Of a stretch of 64,000 nt of DNA, positions 33,042 through 45,695 are shown in pieces. Numbering within the stretch: position 1 is the first letter of the stretch; each line of letters opens with the position of its first letter. The notes under the pieces were generated by a model that was given only the letters and a program-made list of their open reading frames with translations, was not told the DNA's origin and did no database searches. Position numbers and translations under genes: made by a program. This DNA is from Lycium barbarum (lineage: Eukaryota > Streptophyta > Magnoliopsida > Solanales > Solanaceae): the NCBI RefSeq assembly GCF_019175385.1, contig NC_083348.1, positions 50,056,950-50,120,949 on the forward strand, written 5' to 3'.

Positions 33042-36038
33042 ACAATAAACAACAAAATCCTTGCCCTCCACGGGCAATGCTAGTATAGGCGCTGTTGTCA
33101 ATAATGTCTTGAGATTTTGAAAGCTCTTCTCACACTTATCGGACTACTGAAATGTTACCTCTTTCTGAGTCAGACGTGTTGAATGAGAAGCAATAGAGAC
33201 GAACCCTTTCACAAAGACGATAATAACTAGCCAGACCGATGAAACTATGGATTTCAGTCACTGATGTGGGCCTAGCCCATTCCCTGACTACTTGAATTTT
33301 CTACGGATCTACCATAATACCCTCCTTCGAAATTATATGCCCGAAGAAGGAAACAAAAGACAACTAAAATTCACACTAGGAGAACTTAGCATACAACTTC
33401 TTCTCTCGCAATAACCTAAGACCAATCCTCAAATGTTTCTCGTACTCCTCCTTACTTCTAGAATACACCCGGATATCATCAGTGAACACTATTATAAACG
33501 AGTCCAAAAAGGGATTAAAAACATCGTTCATCAAGTCCATGAATGCAGCTGGGGCATTCGTAAGCCCAAAAGGCATAACCAAGAATTCATAGTGCCCATA
33601 CCTGGTCTTGAAGGCTGTCTTAGGAACATCCTCTGCCCGAATCTTCACCTGGTGATACCCTGACCTTAAGTCAATTTAAGAGAACATAGAAGCTCCTGTA
33701 ACTGATCAAACAAGTCATCAATACGGAGGATGGGACACTTGTTTCGAATAGTCACCTTATTCAGCTGACAGTAATTAATACACACACGCATAGACCCATC
33801 CTTCTTTCTTACAAAAAATAGAGGAGCACCCCCAAGGAGAGGCACTCAGGAGAATAAACCCCTTCCTAAAAAGATCTTGCAGTTGTTCTTTCAATTCCCT
33901 TAATTCTGCTGGTGTCATCCTATATGGTGGAATAGAGATAGGACGAGTCCCTGGATCTAAATCAATCCGAAGATCAATGTCACTGTCAGGTGGCATACCT
34001 GGAAAGTCCGCGGGGAACACATCCGTAAACTTGCGTACCACTGGAACCGAATCAATAGATGGAGTATCTGCGCGGGTATCACGGATATGTGCAAAATAAG
34101 CTAGACAACCCTTCTCCACTAACTTCTTAGCAAGAACGAACGATATGACTTTCTTAGGGAGGGACTAAGGTTACCTTTTCACTCAAGTCTAGGTGCCCCG
34201 GACATAGCTAAGGTAACGGTTTTGGAGTGACAATCTAGAATTGCATAGTGCGGGGACAACCAACTCATGCCTAATATGACATCAAAGTCTACCATGTCTA
34301 GGATCATTAAATCTACCCATGTACTATATCCCATAAATATAATCGTGCAAGATAGGTAGACTCTATCTACCACCACCGAATCCCCAACCGGAATAGATAC
34401 ATAAATAGGGGCATCAAGAGTATCACACATCATATCAAAACCCACATGAAAACATGAAGACATATGAAAAAGTGGAACTCGGATCAAATAAAATAGAAGC
34501 CATCTGGTCATAAACTGAGATAGTACCTCTGATGACAACATCAGAGGCCTCAGCCTCGGGTCTACCAAGGAAAGAGTACAAAGGACCGCACCCTGTTGTA
34601 GCCTGTGAACCACCACGATTACCCTGTCCAGTCTGAGGCCAGCCCCTACTGGGCTGTTGTCCGCCTCCTGAGGATCGCCTCCGTTAGGATGAGCGCTACC
34701 CCTACCCGCTTTGTGGCCGCCCCGCCCTGTTGGTGCATAGTTCTTACCTCCTCTATCTAGTGCAAATAGAGCTTGGGGAGCCTGATACTGAGTCCCCTTT
34801 CTGCCCTGTCTGAGTCTGGGGAAAAACCTCTTAATATGCCCTGCCTCACCATACTTGTAACATGCACTATCCAGCGTGGGTCGCTGAGCAGAAGCTGACG
34901 AAGCAGTAGAACCCCCATGCTGACCTAAAGACTCAAAATTGGCCCTTGATGGGCCCCAGCAGATACCTACATAGCGGACTGAACTGGACGTCCTGAATAC
35001 AACTGCGAACTCTGACTTCTCGAGAAGGAGTTGCTAAAATTCCCACCCCTTCGAGCTTTCTTCTCTACCTACTTTGCATGACTCTCCTGTCTAATCCCCT
35101 CAACAACACGGACATGCTCCACTACCTCCTGGTATGAAGCCCAAGTGGCTACAAGTTGAAGAGCTAATAGCTGAAGTCCAGTGTTCAATCCCTTCACGCT
35201 TGATCCTCTCCTCTTTAGTAGGCACCAATTGAAGAGCATATCGAGACAAGGAACGAAAACAAGTCTCGTAAACAGCAACAGACGAGTTCCCCTAATCAAT
35301 GTTAGCAAACTCATCCTTCCTTCTGTCCCTCAGAGTACAGGGGAAATACTTATCTAGAAACACTGAGTAGAACTGAACCCAAGTCAACAGAGGTGACCCA
35401 GCTGGCCTGCACTCCACATATGCCCTCCACCATAACTTAGCATCACCCAACAACTGGAAAGTCACAAACTCAACCCCATACTTGTCCACAACTCCTATCT
35501 TATGGAGCCTCTCATAACAATCTATGATGAACTCGTACGCATCCTCTGACTTAGTACCATTGAAAACTGGAGGCTTCATTTTAGTGAACCTCCAAAATAA
35601 ATCATGCTCCTCACTGGTCATCACTGGCCTTGCAACTGGCCTCGGGAAAGCCTCAAAACATGAAACTTCATCCAAGCGAGGTGCCACTGCTGCGGCATGC
35701 TGAACTCCCAGAGCCTGAACTCTATTCGGACCTGGGGTTGCTATCCTTGTTCTCCTACCTACTGGAACGACCAGTATAGCCCCGGTCTGTGCTAGCCTAT
35801 GTAACTAGTTCAGCCCCTACGCCATCGCATCTGGTTTACCTGGAGCAGCTGCAGCCCCTGGCGGAACTGGTACTGCCGCTAGTTGAGCTGGTGCAGCTAC
35901 ATCTCCCGCGGCCTCATTAGGAGCCACCGAAGGCACGGGATCAATGGCTGGGACTCCGCCCCCAGCTGGTGCCGCCCCTCTACCTGCTCCTCTACTTTCA
36001 CCTCTACCTCTGGCAGCTGCTGCACGTGTTCTTGCCAT
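33042..36038 (-). pseudogene. Element A gag-protease-RT-RNase H, decayed
   Basis: ATG at 36038 starts MARTRAAAARGRG and an A/P/G-rich N terminus. The gag core is open at 35687-35292 (EEHDLFWRFTKMKPPVF, EDAYEFIIDCYERLHK, GDAKLWWRAYVECRP). The zinc knuckle reads CYKYGEAGHIKRFF, so two zinc-binding cysteines are lost. A protease-like region (DLMILDMVDFDVILGMSWLS) lies at 34616-34179. RT lies at 34119-33376, with the catalytic box altered to FTDD. RNase H begins near 33101 (APILALPVEGKDFVVYC) and stops abruptly at 33042, where element B begins. Many stops and frameshifts are present. Confidence 0.85.
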
Positions 36039-36153
36039 TTGCGAGAGAATGAAGGATAGTCAGATACCAATTTGAATCATCTAGATACCGATTGGAATCA
36101 AGTTGCATGAAATAAAGAAAGAAAGAAAAGGGAATTTTCCTAGTGTCCGATAG
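36039..36153 (-). other. Element A 5' leader
   Basis: The complement matches the leader of element D at about 51175-51286 (CGGACACTAGGAAAATTCCC, TTTCTTTC, ATTCCAAT). It is cut by element C. gatag at 36149-36153 is the presumed left target duplication of C. Confidence 0.75.
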
Positions 36154-36498
36154 TGTTACACCTCGTAGTTTTGTACGATGAGATTTGTTAGGTCTTAGTT
36201 GTCCTAATTGTGGACACGGGAGTTATCTTCTAAGATATATGAGATTATATGTGCCTATTTTATTGTTATGAGGGCTTAAGTTCATGTAATAAGTTATGGA
36301 AGGATTTGAGAACAAGCGAATTAAGGAAATTAAGTTTGTCGAAACTTTGGGAAAACTTGGCAGAATTGTGGACATGATTTTTGGTCCAACTTGAGAAAGG
36401 TATATCTCCTAGAATATGAGGAGTGTTGGTGTGTATTTTTTTTTTCCAAATTGAAGTTCATTAAGTCTAGTTTCCAACGCAACAAAACATTTATCAAT
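36154..36498 (+). repeat. Element C 5' LTR, first part
   Basis: Starts TGTTACACCTCGTAGTTTTG and matches the 3' LTR start at 48588 (TGTTACACCACGTAGTTTTG). It is interrupted after the target triplet aat (36496-36498). Confidence 0.9.
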
Positions 36499-38276
36499 CA
36501 CTACAGGAAAAACATTCATTAGCAACGGGATTTCTGGTCCCTAAAAGTCAATCGCGGCCGGAAAAAACTGGTCGGCACCGGTCGTAATAGGCTCCGCCGC
36601 TAAAAGTCAATAAGGACGAGATTTTTGTACTGGTCCCTAAAGCTTTGCAGCGACTAGCAATTTTCTGGTCCTTGAAATACTTTTAGGGGCCGCATTTCCG
36701 GTTCCAAAATAGGGTAGTTGGTCGCTATTTCAGTGAATAAAGATCTTTACCAACCATGTTTTTCTGGTCCTAAAAGCCTTTAAGGACCAATAATCTGGTC
36801 ATGATTCAAAATCATAACTGGTCCCTTAATGCCTAATATGGAATTGATATTGACGATTAAATTGTGGTTCCTTGCAAATTATTTAATTCTTTCGGTCTAT
36901 ATTACAGTACTAAAATATTTTACGAATTATAATCAAATATCAACAAAATTATCAATGACATTGAAATTTTATATATATCATCAATTACAAAAAATGAATT
37001 AACGCATCGATGGCAACATTGTATAAGTCACTGTGATGTTTACACAACCCCTTAGAAAAATAAACTTCCATAGCAAAAAATAACATCGTTGGATAATAAG
37101 GTAACATCTTGCCTACAGTTCTACCAAAAGGATAATCAACTTGTTAACTTGTATGAAGTCTTCAAATATGCATCTTCACTTGTATATTCAAGTCTTTAGA
37201 ACCTGTAAATAAAGAACATTCTTAGGAAACACTACATAGGTTAACTATAAGATGAACTAATTGAGAAACCATCATTTTTGGATAAACTAAACATCATGTT
37301 CTGAAGATGCTACATCACCAATCTTAGTTTTTAATATTAGTAATAATGCAGCATAACCAATTTTTTTTTTTTTTGAGAAGGGAATGCAACATAACCAAGT
37401 TTAGTTTATAAGAAACTAGCATAGTAAAAGAAAAGAGCAAATAACCGAGCTTGAAAATAAGAAACCTAATAGAGATTAACAATCAGGAAATGAGAATTAG
37501 TTCATCAATGACCAGGAAGTAATGAATTTAAAAGATAGTTAAATGGACTCCATGGGAAGAGCACAAAAGAAAAAGGCAATCCGCTTAAATAGGAGGTAAA
37601 CAGATACTGATTATTTATCAGTATTACACCCCAAGATCCAAGTGACAGACCTAAGTAACAAAGTTAAAGTTTGAAAAAAACATTGGCAGAGATAAACTAT
37701 GGCATCGTCTTTCGACATCATTTCAGGCGGTATAGGGTAGAAGGTTTTCAAAACTAAACTAACTGATGCATTTAAATCACTAGGATTTAACTTTTTTTGT
37801 TTTGACTTGATTCTTTTTATTTTAGCATCTAAATATCAATATTAATTCACAACGCACCATCTTGAAGATAATAAATCACAACGTGAAAAAATATTATTAC
37901 AGAATTTTAAGGAAAGATAGCAGTATCTTTTAACTCCCGTTGGTAAATAAGAGAAGAAAAGTATCTAATTGCAGGAAATGATATTCTCATATCAGCATAC
38001 GCTTGATGAGAACCGCAGTGACATTGCATTACATGTGTATGAAGCACTAACCACCCACTATAGCTGGTGTTAAGTATGTATGTACTTGATACATGAGCGC
38101 AGAAATTACACTAGTAGAAAATAACTAATCGACATTTTCAACCGCAACATAATTATTTTCACTTGACAGTTAAGCCATGAACAATACACAACAAAATTAC
38201 GGAGGGTGCTAGTCTTTCATATAGCTATTGCCTAATAGCAACAAAACAGAGTCCTTTATTTGAGCCACTTACATGA

Positions 38277-38374
38277 GTTAATGAAGCAATCAGTCAACAT
38301 TCTGATAGAGGGTCGCCAAGACTTTGTTAATGAAACAATCAATCAACATTCTGATAGAGGCTCGCCAAACTTTT
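38277..38374. repeat. 49-bp tandem duplication in CACTA-1
   Basis: Two units starting GTTAATGAA at 38277 and 38326 and containing CAACATTCTGATAGAGG, with a few differences. The plus frame through both gives two similar peptide units (SVNILIEGRQDFVNE, then SINQHSDRGSPNF-like), but no gene is recognised. Confidence 0.85.
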
Positions 38375-39579
38375 GCAAGATGATGAGATCAGTGGACTCC
38401 ATATTGTACTACCTAATACAAGAAAACTATTATTCAACTTAAATCAATGGAATTTTTTTTTAAGGAGGGGAAATGGAATTAACACTTGAGGAAGAATCAA
38501 TAGGAAGAGATGATCTTAATTCACGTGTTTCAATGACTATCAGCATTTTCCACTATATAATCTTATGAGTTATATAGAAAAAGTCTCTTTGTTTTTCCTA
38601 TGCCTCTCAACGCCCCAAAAATAATGGGGTTGTATTTATACTCTTGCGAGGAAAATTGATGCAAGTGAAAAAGAAAAAAAAATTGGGTGACTTTGAAAAG
38701 GGGAAAAAAAAGGACGAAGCCGCAATATTTCATCTTTCAAAGAATCAATAAATGCAAAACCTATAAAATATATATGGGTTTGTATTTATATTCTTGTGAG
38801 GCAAATTGATAAAAGTGGAAAGAAAGAGTTAGAGTGACTTGAAAAAGGGGGAAAAAAGAACAATCCTAACTAAAAACTACAGTGTGAACATAAACAAATA
38901 TCAGCAAGTAGAAACCCCTCTATTACCAAAACGATTTGGGTAATTTTGAGCAAATGAAGAAGTAATAGCATGACAAATTCCTCTTCTTACCCCTCATCCT
39001 TTTTCTTTTGTCCTTAATGATATTAATAAATGAAAGAAAGAGAAGTATATAGGAGAAAAAGATTATTGATATTACCCCTAACTTGAACTGGTCAATCTGC
39101 TTCTACCATAATTGGAGGTGTAAGGTTTTCATAAGAAAATTCTTGACTATTTCAGGTTCACCATTCATCAAGAATGTCAAAGTAGTGCACTTGGCACAAA
39201 ATCTCTCACAAAGGTTTGTAGTCCGACTTGCAAGGTTCATTAAGAATCCTGGATGTAGTTATATGAAAAAACAATGAATGGAAGCATGTAGAATCAGCAA
39301 AGACAAATAAATCCAGGCAGCAAGAAAAGATTTTATAATCTAGTTATTTCTCATATTGATTGTAACATGAGTAGGAAACTTGAAGAATGGAATATGTTTT
39401 ATTACGAGCATTTACTCATGCAGGTTCAGTTTCTATTATAGAATCATCTAACAACTTAAGCTATTAGAAAATGTAAACATTTATTAACTTAATTATATCT
39501 TCAACATTATCGGCCAATCTCAAAAAATTCAATTGACAAATGACATTGCAGTGGGAGAAAATAATAAGCATTTTAACCG

Positions 39580-39917
39580 ATCATAGTTAAGTTCATCGGT
39601 AGAATTATCTATAGCAACAGTCCCCATAGCTTGCCGAAGGAATTGAACAATAGAGCGCGTCAAGGCTTCCCGTGCTTTGCCAATAATGGGATTTGGCTCA
39701 ACATATGATTGTGTGGTGGAAAATGAATTATTGAACTGAAAGGTCTATCACAAGTGATCTTTTCCTTTCAATATTAACAGCATTTGGTTGTCCCAGCAAT
39801 CTAGAAAAATTTAGAGTAAAGATATCTTTCATCAGAATCCTCAATTTCGAATAAAGAGGGAATAGATTCGACATGTTTGACAGTTCCTTTTTGAGAATCC
39901 ACCACCATAGTAGCCAT
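39580..39917 (-). pseudogene. Captured alkaline/neutral invertase-like gene fragment
   Basis: ATG at 39917 starts MATMVVDSQKGTVKHVES and continues to DERYLYSKF. After a frameshift it reads RLLGQPNAVNIERKRS, and after a second one VEPNPIIGKAREALTRSIVQ, then AMGTVAIDNSTDELNYDR. From memory of the family, alkaline/neutral invertases (GH100) have an NIERKRSFDERS-like motif followed by EPHPM..EAWEAL.RS.V.F.G.PVGT.AA.D...E.LNYDQ, in the same order and spacing. The fragment would be the N terminus and the start of the catalytic domain. It ends abruptly after LNYDR. Family assignment is inference. The frameshifts rule out function. Confidence 0.6.
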
Positions 39918-40708
39918 TCTAAAATACCTCTACAAGTCTCCGCGAAAAAGCAATAAGAATTAAGGAACGGAAGATCTGTATTTAGCTAATTTAATTAGCA
40001 AACTTTTAAGATTAGAAGAAGCACAAACCAGTGCACGATGCGTCCACGCGGATTCCAAGGAAGGGTCACATTTGATTTAGGTGCTTTTGTTACATAATAC
40101 TCCTAGCAGTCTTAAACAATAAGCAAACTTTTAATACTACTAAGAGTATTACGTAAAAATCGAACCAATAACTCAAAGTCAACTAAAAAGTATTTGGGAG
40201 AATGAAATATATATATCTATATATATATATATATTAATCTTGCACATTGGATTATAACTATTATTTGGGATGAACCAGGTAGGCATATTTACCAAATCTG
40301 TTGGAAAAGGAAACATAACAAGAATAACTCATAGCAAGACAAACTACGATCTAGAGTTTAAACTATATGATGCACAGTCTAACTTTCTAGACACAAAAAC
40401 ATATCTCGAGATAGTAAGTGCACGTGGACCACTTCCTCTATACTGGATAAGTCTATCATCATAAGTTTCACAAATTAAAGGTGCCACGGAAACCTCAGAA
40501 TGATAAAGAACAACGAGCTGAAGAAAAGTGTAAAGGTCTTGGAAAACACCAAGCATGAACAAGCAGTCACCATTCAAACTAATGAACCAACATAACTAAA
40601 ACAATACAATGATTTCAAGTAGAAAGCAAACAAAATGTTAATGTTTCCAATTCTCAGCCACACAAAGGGCCTCGTATCATTTTCCTTTACTGTTGAAAAA
40701 TCAATTAG

Positions 40709-40914
40709 GAGCCCGTTTGGATGGTCTTATGGCTTTTGACTTATTAGCCAAAAGGCACAAGTTAGGAACTCTAGCTTATGACTTTTAGCTTATTTTTATT
40801 GTTTTGGCTTAAAATAAGTGCTTAAAAGAACTTTTCTTTTACTCAACACTACAAAAGTGCTTAAAAACTATTTTGGCTTAAAAGCACCTAAAATAAACCA
40901 ATCCAAACATGCTC
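40709..40914. mobile_element. MITE-like element (206 bp)
   Basis: Short AT-rich segment with terminal inverted repeats GAGCCCGTTTGGATGG and (complement of the right end) GAGCATGTTTGGATTGG. It has no coding capacity. The TIR style resembles hAT-type MITEs common in dicots. A target duplication is not clear. Confidence 0.6.
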
Positions 40915-41353
40915 TTGGTCGATGAATTTCTTGTGAAAGAGCTTCGGCTCTGCCTAGGCAACCCATAAGAGGAGATAAAATCATATGAATTAATTTCATA
41001 AAGAGACCTTGTATAGCTGAAGCAAATGGAAAGCACTGAAAGGGTTACCTGGTACGTCAGAACTCCTAAACCATTTGATTCTTTACTAATAATAAGTTCA
41101 GATAATGGGTTCTATCCGCACATAAATAGACCACAACTAGGATTATCTTTTCCTTTTTACCTTCGAACAAGATCTAGAAAAGCCAAAATATTGAAGATTT
41201 CTTTAGTCCAGATTTTGTCCCGTCGCCCGTAAAATTGACAAAATCAAGAAGTGGGGACTAGAATAAATCTCGTCCCTATTAGTACACATTTAGGGACCAT
41301 ATTTTTGACTTATCGCTAAAAGTTGGTCGCTATTGGGCCTTTTTCTTGTAGTG

Positions 41354-43371
41354 AATGTGACATCGGAGTAGAAAGTTATGGGTGTTTTAAGATAGACTGC
41401 TCGGGTAGAGAAATTTGACGGTTCAGTTTGACAGACCGCAAAACTTTCTGCGGCCCGTCAAATGAAATTTTTCTCACCATAAAGCAATTACAGTGAGCAC
41501 ATTTTGGGTGGTCTATTTCACGGACCAATTTGATGGAGCGTCAAATTTTCTGCGGTCCGTCAAAGTGACCGCAAAAAGTAAGTCGGTGGCCGACTTTTTG
41601 ATGTTATAAATTTTACCCAAGGTTCATTTTTCACCATTTCCACCTCAAAATTCATCCAAATACTCTCCAAAACCCTCTCCTCGAGTTCATATGCTAATCA
41701 AGTTCAAACCCAAGAGGATCAAGAGACTCAAATGCTAGAAAGCTTACTAGGGTTTGTAGAGTTCAAGAGTTCCTTTCATGTTGAAGTTAGAGGTTTCACT
41801 CTAGTGGAATAATTTCATCCAAGGCTTGGTCTTGTGTGATTAAGGTAAGTTTCACAACTATTGCATGTTGTTAAGGTTGTTTTATTGTTATACAATTTGG
41901 TTGAAGGAGGAAAATGAAAAGAGAGTTCAAATATGAATTTGAGGATATTTTGAGCTATAAATTAACTTAAGTTATAATTTTTGGCATGTTATGAGTATAA
42001 TCTTGTTATGAGTGGTAATAATGATGATGAGGAAGTGTTGTATACAACTATATATGGAGTTTTGTTGAAATTGATTTTATGGGTTGATTTTGAAAAGGAG
42101 TTTTGGGCGTTAAATGGAGCATAAATTGAATGAAGTCTCTTAATTATGGTATTGTTGATGATGTTATTGTTGATTGGGAGTTGTTTTGGAATTTGGTAGA
42201 AGTAGATGAAATAGGGGAAATGCTACTAAATTTTCGCTAGCTCACAAATTACTCTAGTTTGAACTTAAGAGTGTTTTTAAGACTTACCTTAGTATGAATT
42301 CTATTGAATGTAGATTTGCGGGCTTGGGTGGAGAACGATAAGTAACTAAGGAGACGTAAAGATATGTTAAGGCTAACCCTTTCTTTTCAAAGGCATGATT
42401 TCCTTGTTGTGAATCCATCTAAGATCTATGTAATGTCCTATTCTTAGAAAATGCTACAAGCATGACTTTCAAGATTCTTAAGACATTATTGATAAAAGCT
42501 CTTCACAGTGATGATGATAATAATGATGATGATGATGGTGATTCCATAACAGAGATCAGGGGTGTACTGACTTTATGTCACCCCGATACAGTTGTAATGT
42601 TTCCTTTGGATACTCACGTATGTCATATACGTATTTAGCTATTTCGTGAAACCGAGCTTATATGGCCGGGTATGATATCTATTGCGCGCACACCACTGCA
42701 GTTGGGTTTGGACAACAGCGAGCCTTGTTATGGCCGGGTATGGATGGCACCGAACCTACATGGTCGAGAATGGTATCATTATATATATACATGTGTGTAT
42801 GTATGAAATGTCTCCTTTAGAGAAAGATTAAGTATATAAGATAGTCATCTTAAGAGGTATCATGAGCAGACCAGACCCCTAGGTAGATAGGGAGACAGAC
42901 CAGACCAGACGCTGCTTTAATGCCCGTAGGTAGATAGGGAGACAGACCAGACCTCTAGGAAGCTTTATCAGTGATTGCATAGAAGTGCTCCATTTGATCT
43001 GGAGCTACAGTTTAGTGGTACTATTCTTTTCTGCACATATTTGAGCATGGCGGGGTCCTGTCCCATCTTTATGATATTATATACTCCATGTAGAGGCTTG
43101 TAGACAGATGTACATAGCTGGATATCCCATAACCTTATCGGTTTATATTTTGTATATCATTTTTGGCAGCCTTGTCGGCTTATATATAGGGGCATAGTTA
43201 ATGATGTTTATATACATGTGTCTATGTTCGATGGAACTTGTGTCTTTTGGTTTTCTGGTGATTAGGAATTAGCCATGTGGCTCACCTAGGTATTATTATG
43301 AGAGTATGATAAGAGGGGCTCAGTAGATTTGCTCCGGGTGCCCGTCATGGCCCTCCGGTTGGGTTGTAACA
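41354..43371 (+). repeat. Element C 5' LTR, second part
   Basis: Resumes with the duplicated aat and continues to GGTTGTAACA at 43371. It contains a tandem GATAGGGAGACAGACCAGAC repeat near 42880-42957 and a (GAT)n-rich stretch near 42500-42540. No gene is present. Confidence 0.88.
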
Positions 43372-43375
43372 AAAG

Positions 43376-43387
43376 TGGTATCAGAGC
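43376..43387 (+). other. Element C primer binding site
   Basis: Perfect TGGTATCAGAGC, four bases after the LTR end. Confidence 0.95.
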
Positions 43388-43578
43388 AGTTCGTCCTGTG
43401 GTGTGTCTACGAGCCGTGTCCAGTAGAGTCTTATTTATGGGTGTGAAGCGCGCCACACTTATAAATAGGAGGCTGCGGACATTTAGGAATGATTGACCTT
43501 CATCTTCATCATAGATCGTGCGATAGAGCCATGATATAAAAAAATTCCTTTTTCTAACCGTGCGTTATGTATTCAGTG

Positions 43579-44696
43579 ATGCCTGTGAAGAGAAAAGCTA
43601 CAGCGGCCCAGAAGGGCAAGTCTGTGGCAGGAAGAAGAACTGAACGGGTACCACCGACAGATGTAGAGTAGGGCGAGTCCCAGAATGAGGTTACATCTCG
43701 GTCCTCTCACTCATTGCCTGCTTCAGTGGAGCATGAGGGAGCCTCAGCCCAAGCTCCGACACCCCCAGTTCCTCTACCTAAGGCCTCAGGCTAAGAGATA
43801 AGAGAGGTTATCCATTTGCTGACCTAGTTAGCCTTCTCTCAGGCCCAGCGGCAAGGTATGTGTCGTGGTGATAGGGTTGTCAGTGCTAGAGCCCGTGATT
43901 TCATTTGTTTGAATCCTCCTAAATTGTTTGGGTCAAAATCGGATGAGGATCCACAGGGCTTCATAGACGGAATGTTGAGAACATTTCGGGTAATACATGT
44001 TTCGGATGTTGAGTCGGTAGAGTTGGCCTCCTATAGATTAGGGATGTTGCGGTTCATTAGTATACTGTTTGGATATCTTCTAGAGGAGTTAACGCACCTC
44101 CACCGGCATGGCAAGAGTTTGTAGATGCTTTCCTTTGACACTATTCACCGCCAGAGGTTCGACGGGCCAGAGCTGATAGGTTCTTGAATCTTAGAAGGGG
44201 AATATGAGTGCCCTAGAGTATAGCCTTCGTTTTAATTCTTTGGGCAGGTATGCTCTGGCCATGGTAGCTGATATATGAGATCGCGTTCACTGGTTTATGA
44301 ATGGTTTGGGGCCGCATTTTATGGATGAGTGTTTGACAGGCTCACATCAGGAAGGTATGAATATTTCTCGCATTCAGGCCTATGCCTAGAATTTGGAAGA
44401 ACGACAGCAACAACAGAGGAGTGAGCGTGAGCATGGTAGAGGTTATAGTAAAAGGGATAGATCCTCAAGTTCGAATAGTAAGTTTAGAGGAGGTCAGAGA
44501 TAGCAGTATTCTAGGCACTCAGGCCATTCAGCGACTAGTGTACCTCTATGATTTGTGAGCCAGAGATTTGATAGACCTATTCACTCCGGACCGGGTCAGA
44601 GTTTCAGGTTCTTAGTACAGGGGTGATTCAGGCCAGGTAAGGCCACCCTTACCACGATGTACTTAGTGTGGTAAGTTACATTGGGGATAGTGCTAG
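43579..44696 (+). pseudogene. Element C gag
   Basis: ATG at 43579 starts MPVKRKATAAQKGKSVAGRR, with stops at DVE* and within a Q-rich segment. The gag core is at about 43910-44170 (PPKLFGSKSDEDPQGFIDGM, LRTFRVIHVSDVESVELASY), then frameshifts. An interrupted first zinc knuckle lies just before 44696, and the intact second knuckle is in the next frame. Gag would assemble the virus-like particle. At least six lesions are visible. Confidence 0.85.
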
Positions 44697-45692
44697 TTGG
44701 GTTCAAATGTTTGTTATGCCTGCAGTCAGCCAGGCCATATTTTACGTGACTGTCCATCGAGAGATAGTAGAGGTATGGTCCAACCCATAGGATCAGCAGC
44801 TGGTTCTTCATCATCTGTGCGCCCTCCGGGGCAAAGCTCCCAGACACCAGAAGGTCATGGTAGAGGTAGAAGAGGAGCACCCAGGTCGAGTGGTCCTCAG
44901 CACCATATTTATGCATTGTTCGGGCGACAGGACCTTGAGTCCTCCCCTGATGTTGTCACAGGTATATTATTAGTATTCTCTCGTTATGTATATGTATTGA
45001 TTAATACAGGCTCTACGTTGTTATATGTTACTCCTTACGTTGCTGGTCGATTTGGGGTGAAACCTGAGTTAATTAAGCCTTTCAAAGTATCTACACCCGT
45101 TTGTGATCCAGTGATAGCTAGTGGAGTATATAGAAATTGTGTGGTTATAGTCTGTGACCATCATACCATGTTAGATTTGATTGAGCTGAGTATGGTAGAA
45201 TTTGATGTTATTATGGGCATGGATTGGTGGGCTTCTTGTTATGCCAATGTTGATTGCAGAACAAAAATGGTTCGTTTCCAGTTCCCGAAAGAACTAGTTT
45301 TAGAGTGGAAGGGTAATACAGCGTCTCCGAGAGGTAGGTTTATTTTCTCTCTGAAGGCAAGAAAGATGATTGCTAAAGGTTATATTTATCATTTAGTTTG
45401 GGTCCAAGATACAGAAGCAAAGTTGCCGACTCTTCAATCTGTCTTAGTAGTGAATGAGTTTTCTGATGTATTCCCGGACGAGCTTCCAGGTCTTCCACTA
45501 GAGCAAGAGATTGATTTTTCCATTGATGTGCTACCGGATACTATGCCCATATCTATCCCTTCTTATAGAATGGTTCTTGCAGAGTTGAAAGAGTTGAAGA
45601 AGCAATTGAAGGATTTACTTGAGAAAGGCTTTATCAGGCCTAGTTCATCGTCGTGGGGAGCACCTGTGTTGTTTGTAAGGAAGAAATATTGA
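44697..45692 (+). pseudogene. Element C zinc knuckle, protease and start of RT
   Basis: Open for 331 codons. The CCHC knuckle [14 protein letters not shown] is near residues 5-18. A G/R-rich linker is followed by an aspartic protease with active-site box LINTGST instead of D(T/S/P)GS, and the flap-like region [20 protein letters not shown]. The linker ends in [20 protein letters not shown], leading into the RT fingers ([20 protein letters not shown]). It ends at a TGA exactly before the conserved [13 protein letters not shown], so the RT is split by a stop. The N for D change would abolish protease activity. Confidence 0.88.
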
Positions 45693-45695
45693 TCC

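Larger units (their letters stand above)
15001..36153 (-). mobile_element. Element A: Ty3/gypsy chromovirus internal region, nested
   Basis: Minus-strand internal region of an old LTR retrotransposon in three coding pieces (36038-33042, 26096-25015, 15541-15053) that together give the order gag, protease, RT, RNase H, integrase, chromodomain. Elements E and B lie between the pieces. Element C interrupts the 5' leader at 36153, so A's 5' LTR lies beyond the window. The protein pieces match element D closely, so A and D are one family, probably the Tekay/Del chromovirus clade (inferred from the chromodomain and layout). Confidence 0.85.
36499..41353 (+). mobile_element. CACTA-1: non-autonomous CACTA (En/Spm) element
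   Basis: Termini CACTACAGGAAAAA and TTTTTCTTGTAGTG, with a 3-bp target duplication aat (36496-36498 and 41354-41356), interrupt the LTR of element C. Subterminal regions are full of CTGGTCCCTAAAAG and GGTCGTAATAG-type motifs, as in CACTA-2. No TNP2 or TnpA coding region is visible in 4.9 kb, and the interior is AT-rich. It carries an invertase-like gene fragment, a 49-bp tandem duplication and a MITE. No other gene is supported, and 36900-38270 and 39930-40700 hold nothing I recognise. Confidence 0.93.

Noticed and set aside
39083..39277. 64-residue ORF in CACTA-1, possibly another captured exon
   Set aside because: The peptide looks somewhat protein-like ([17 protein letters not shown]) but I could not tie it to a family or to splice sites.
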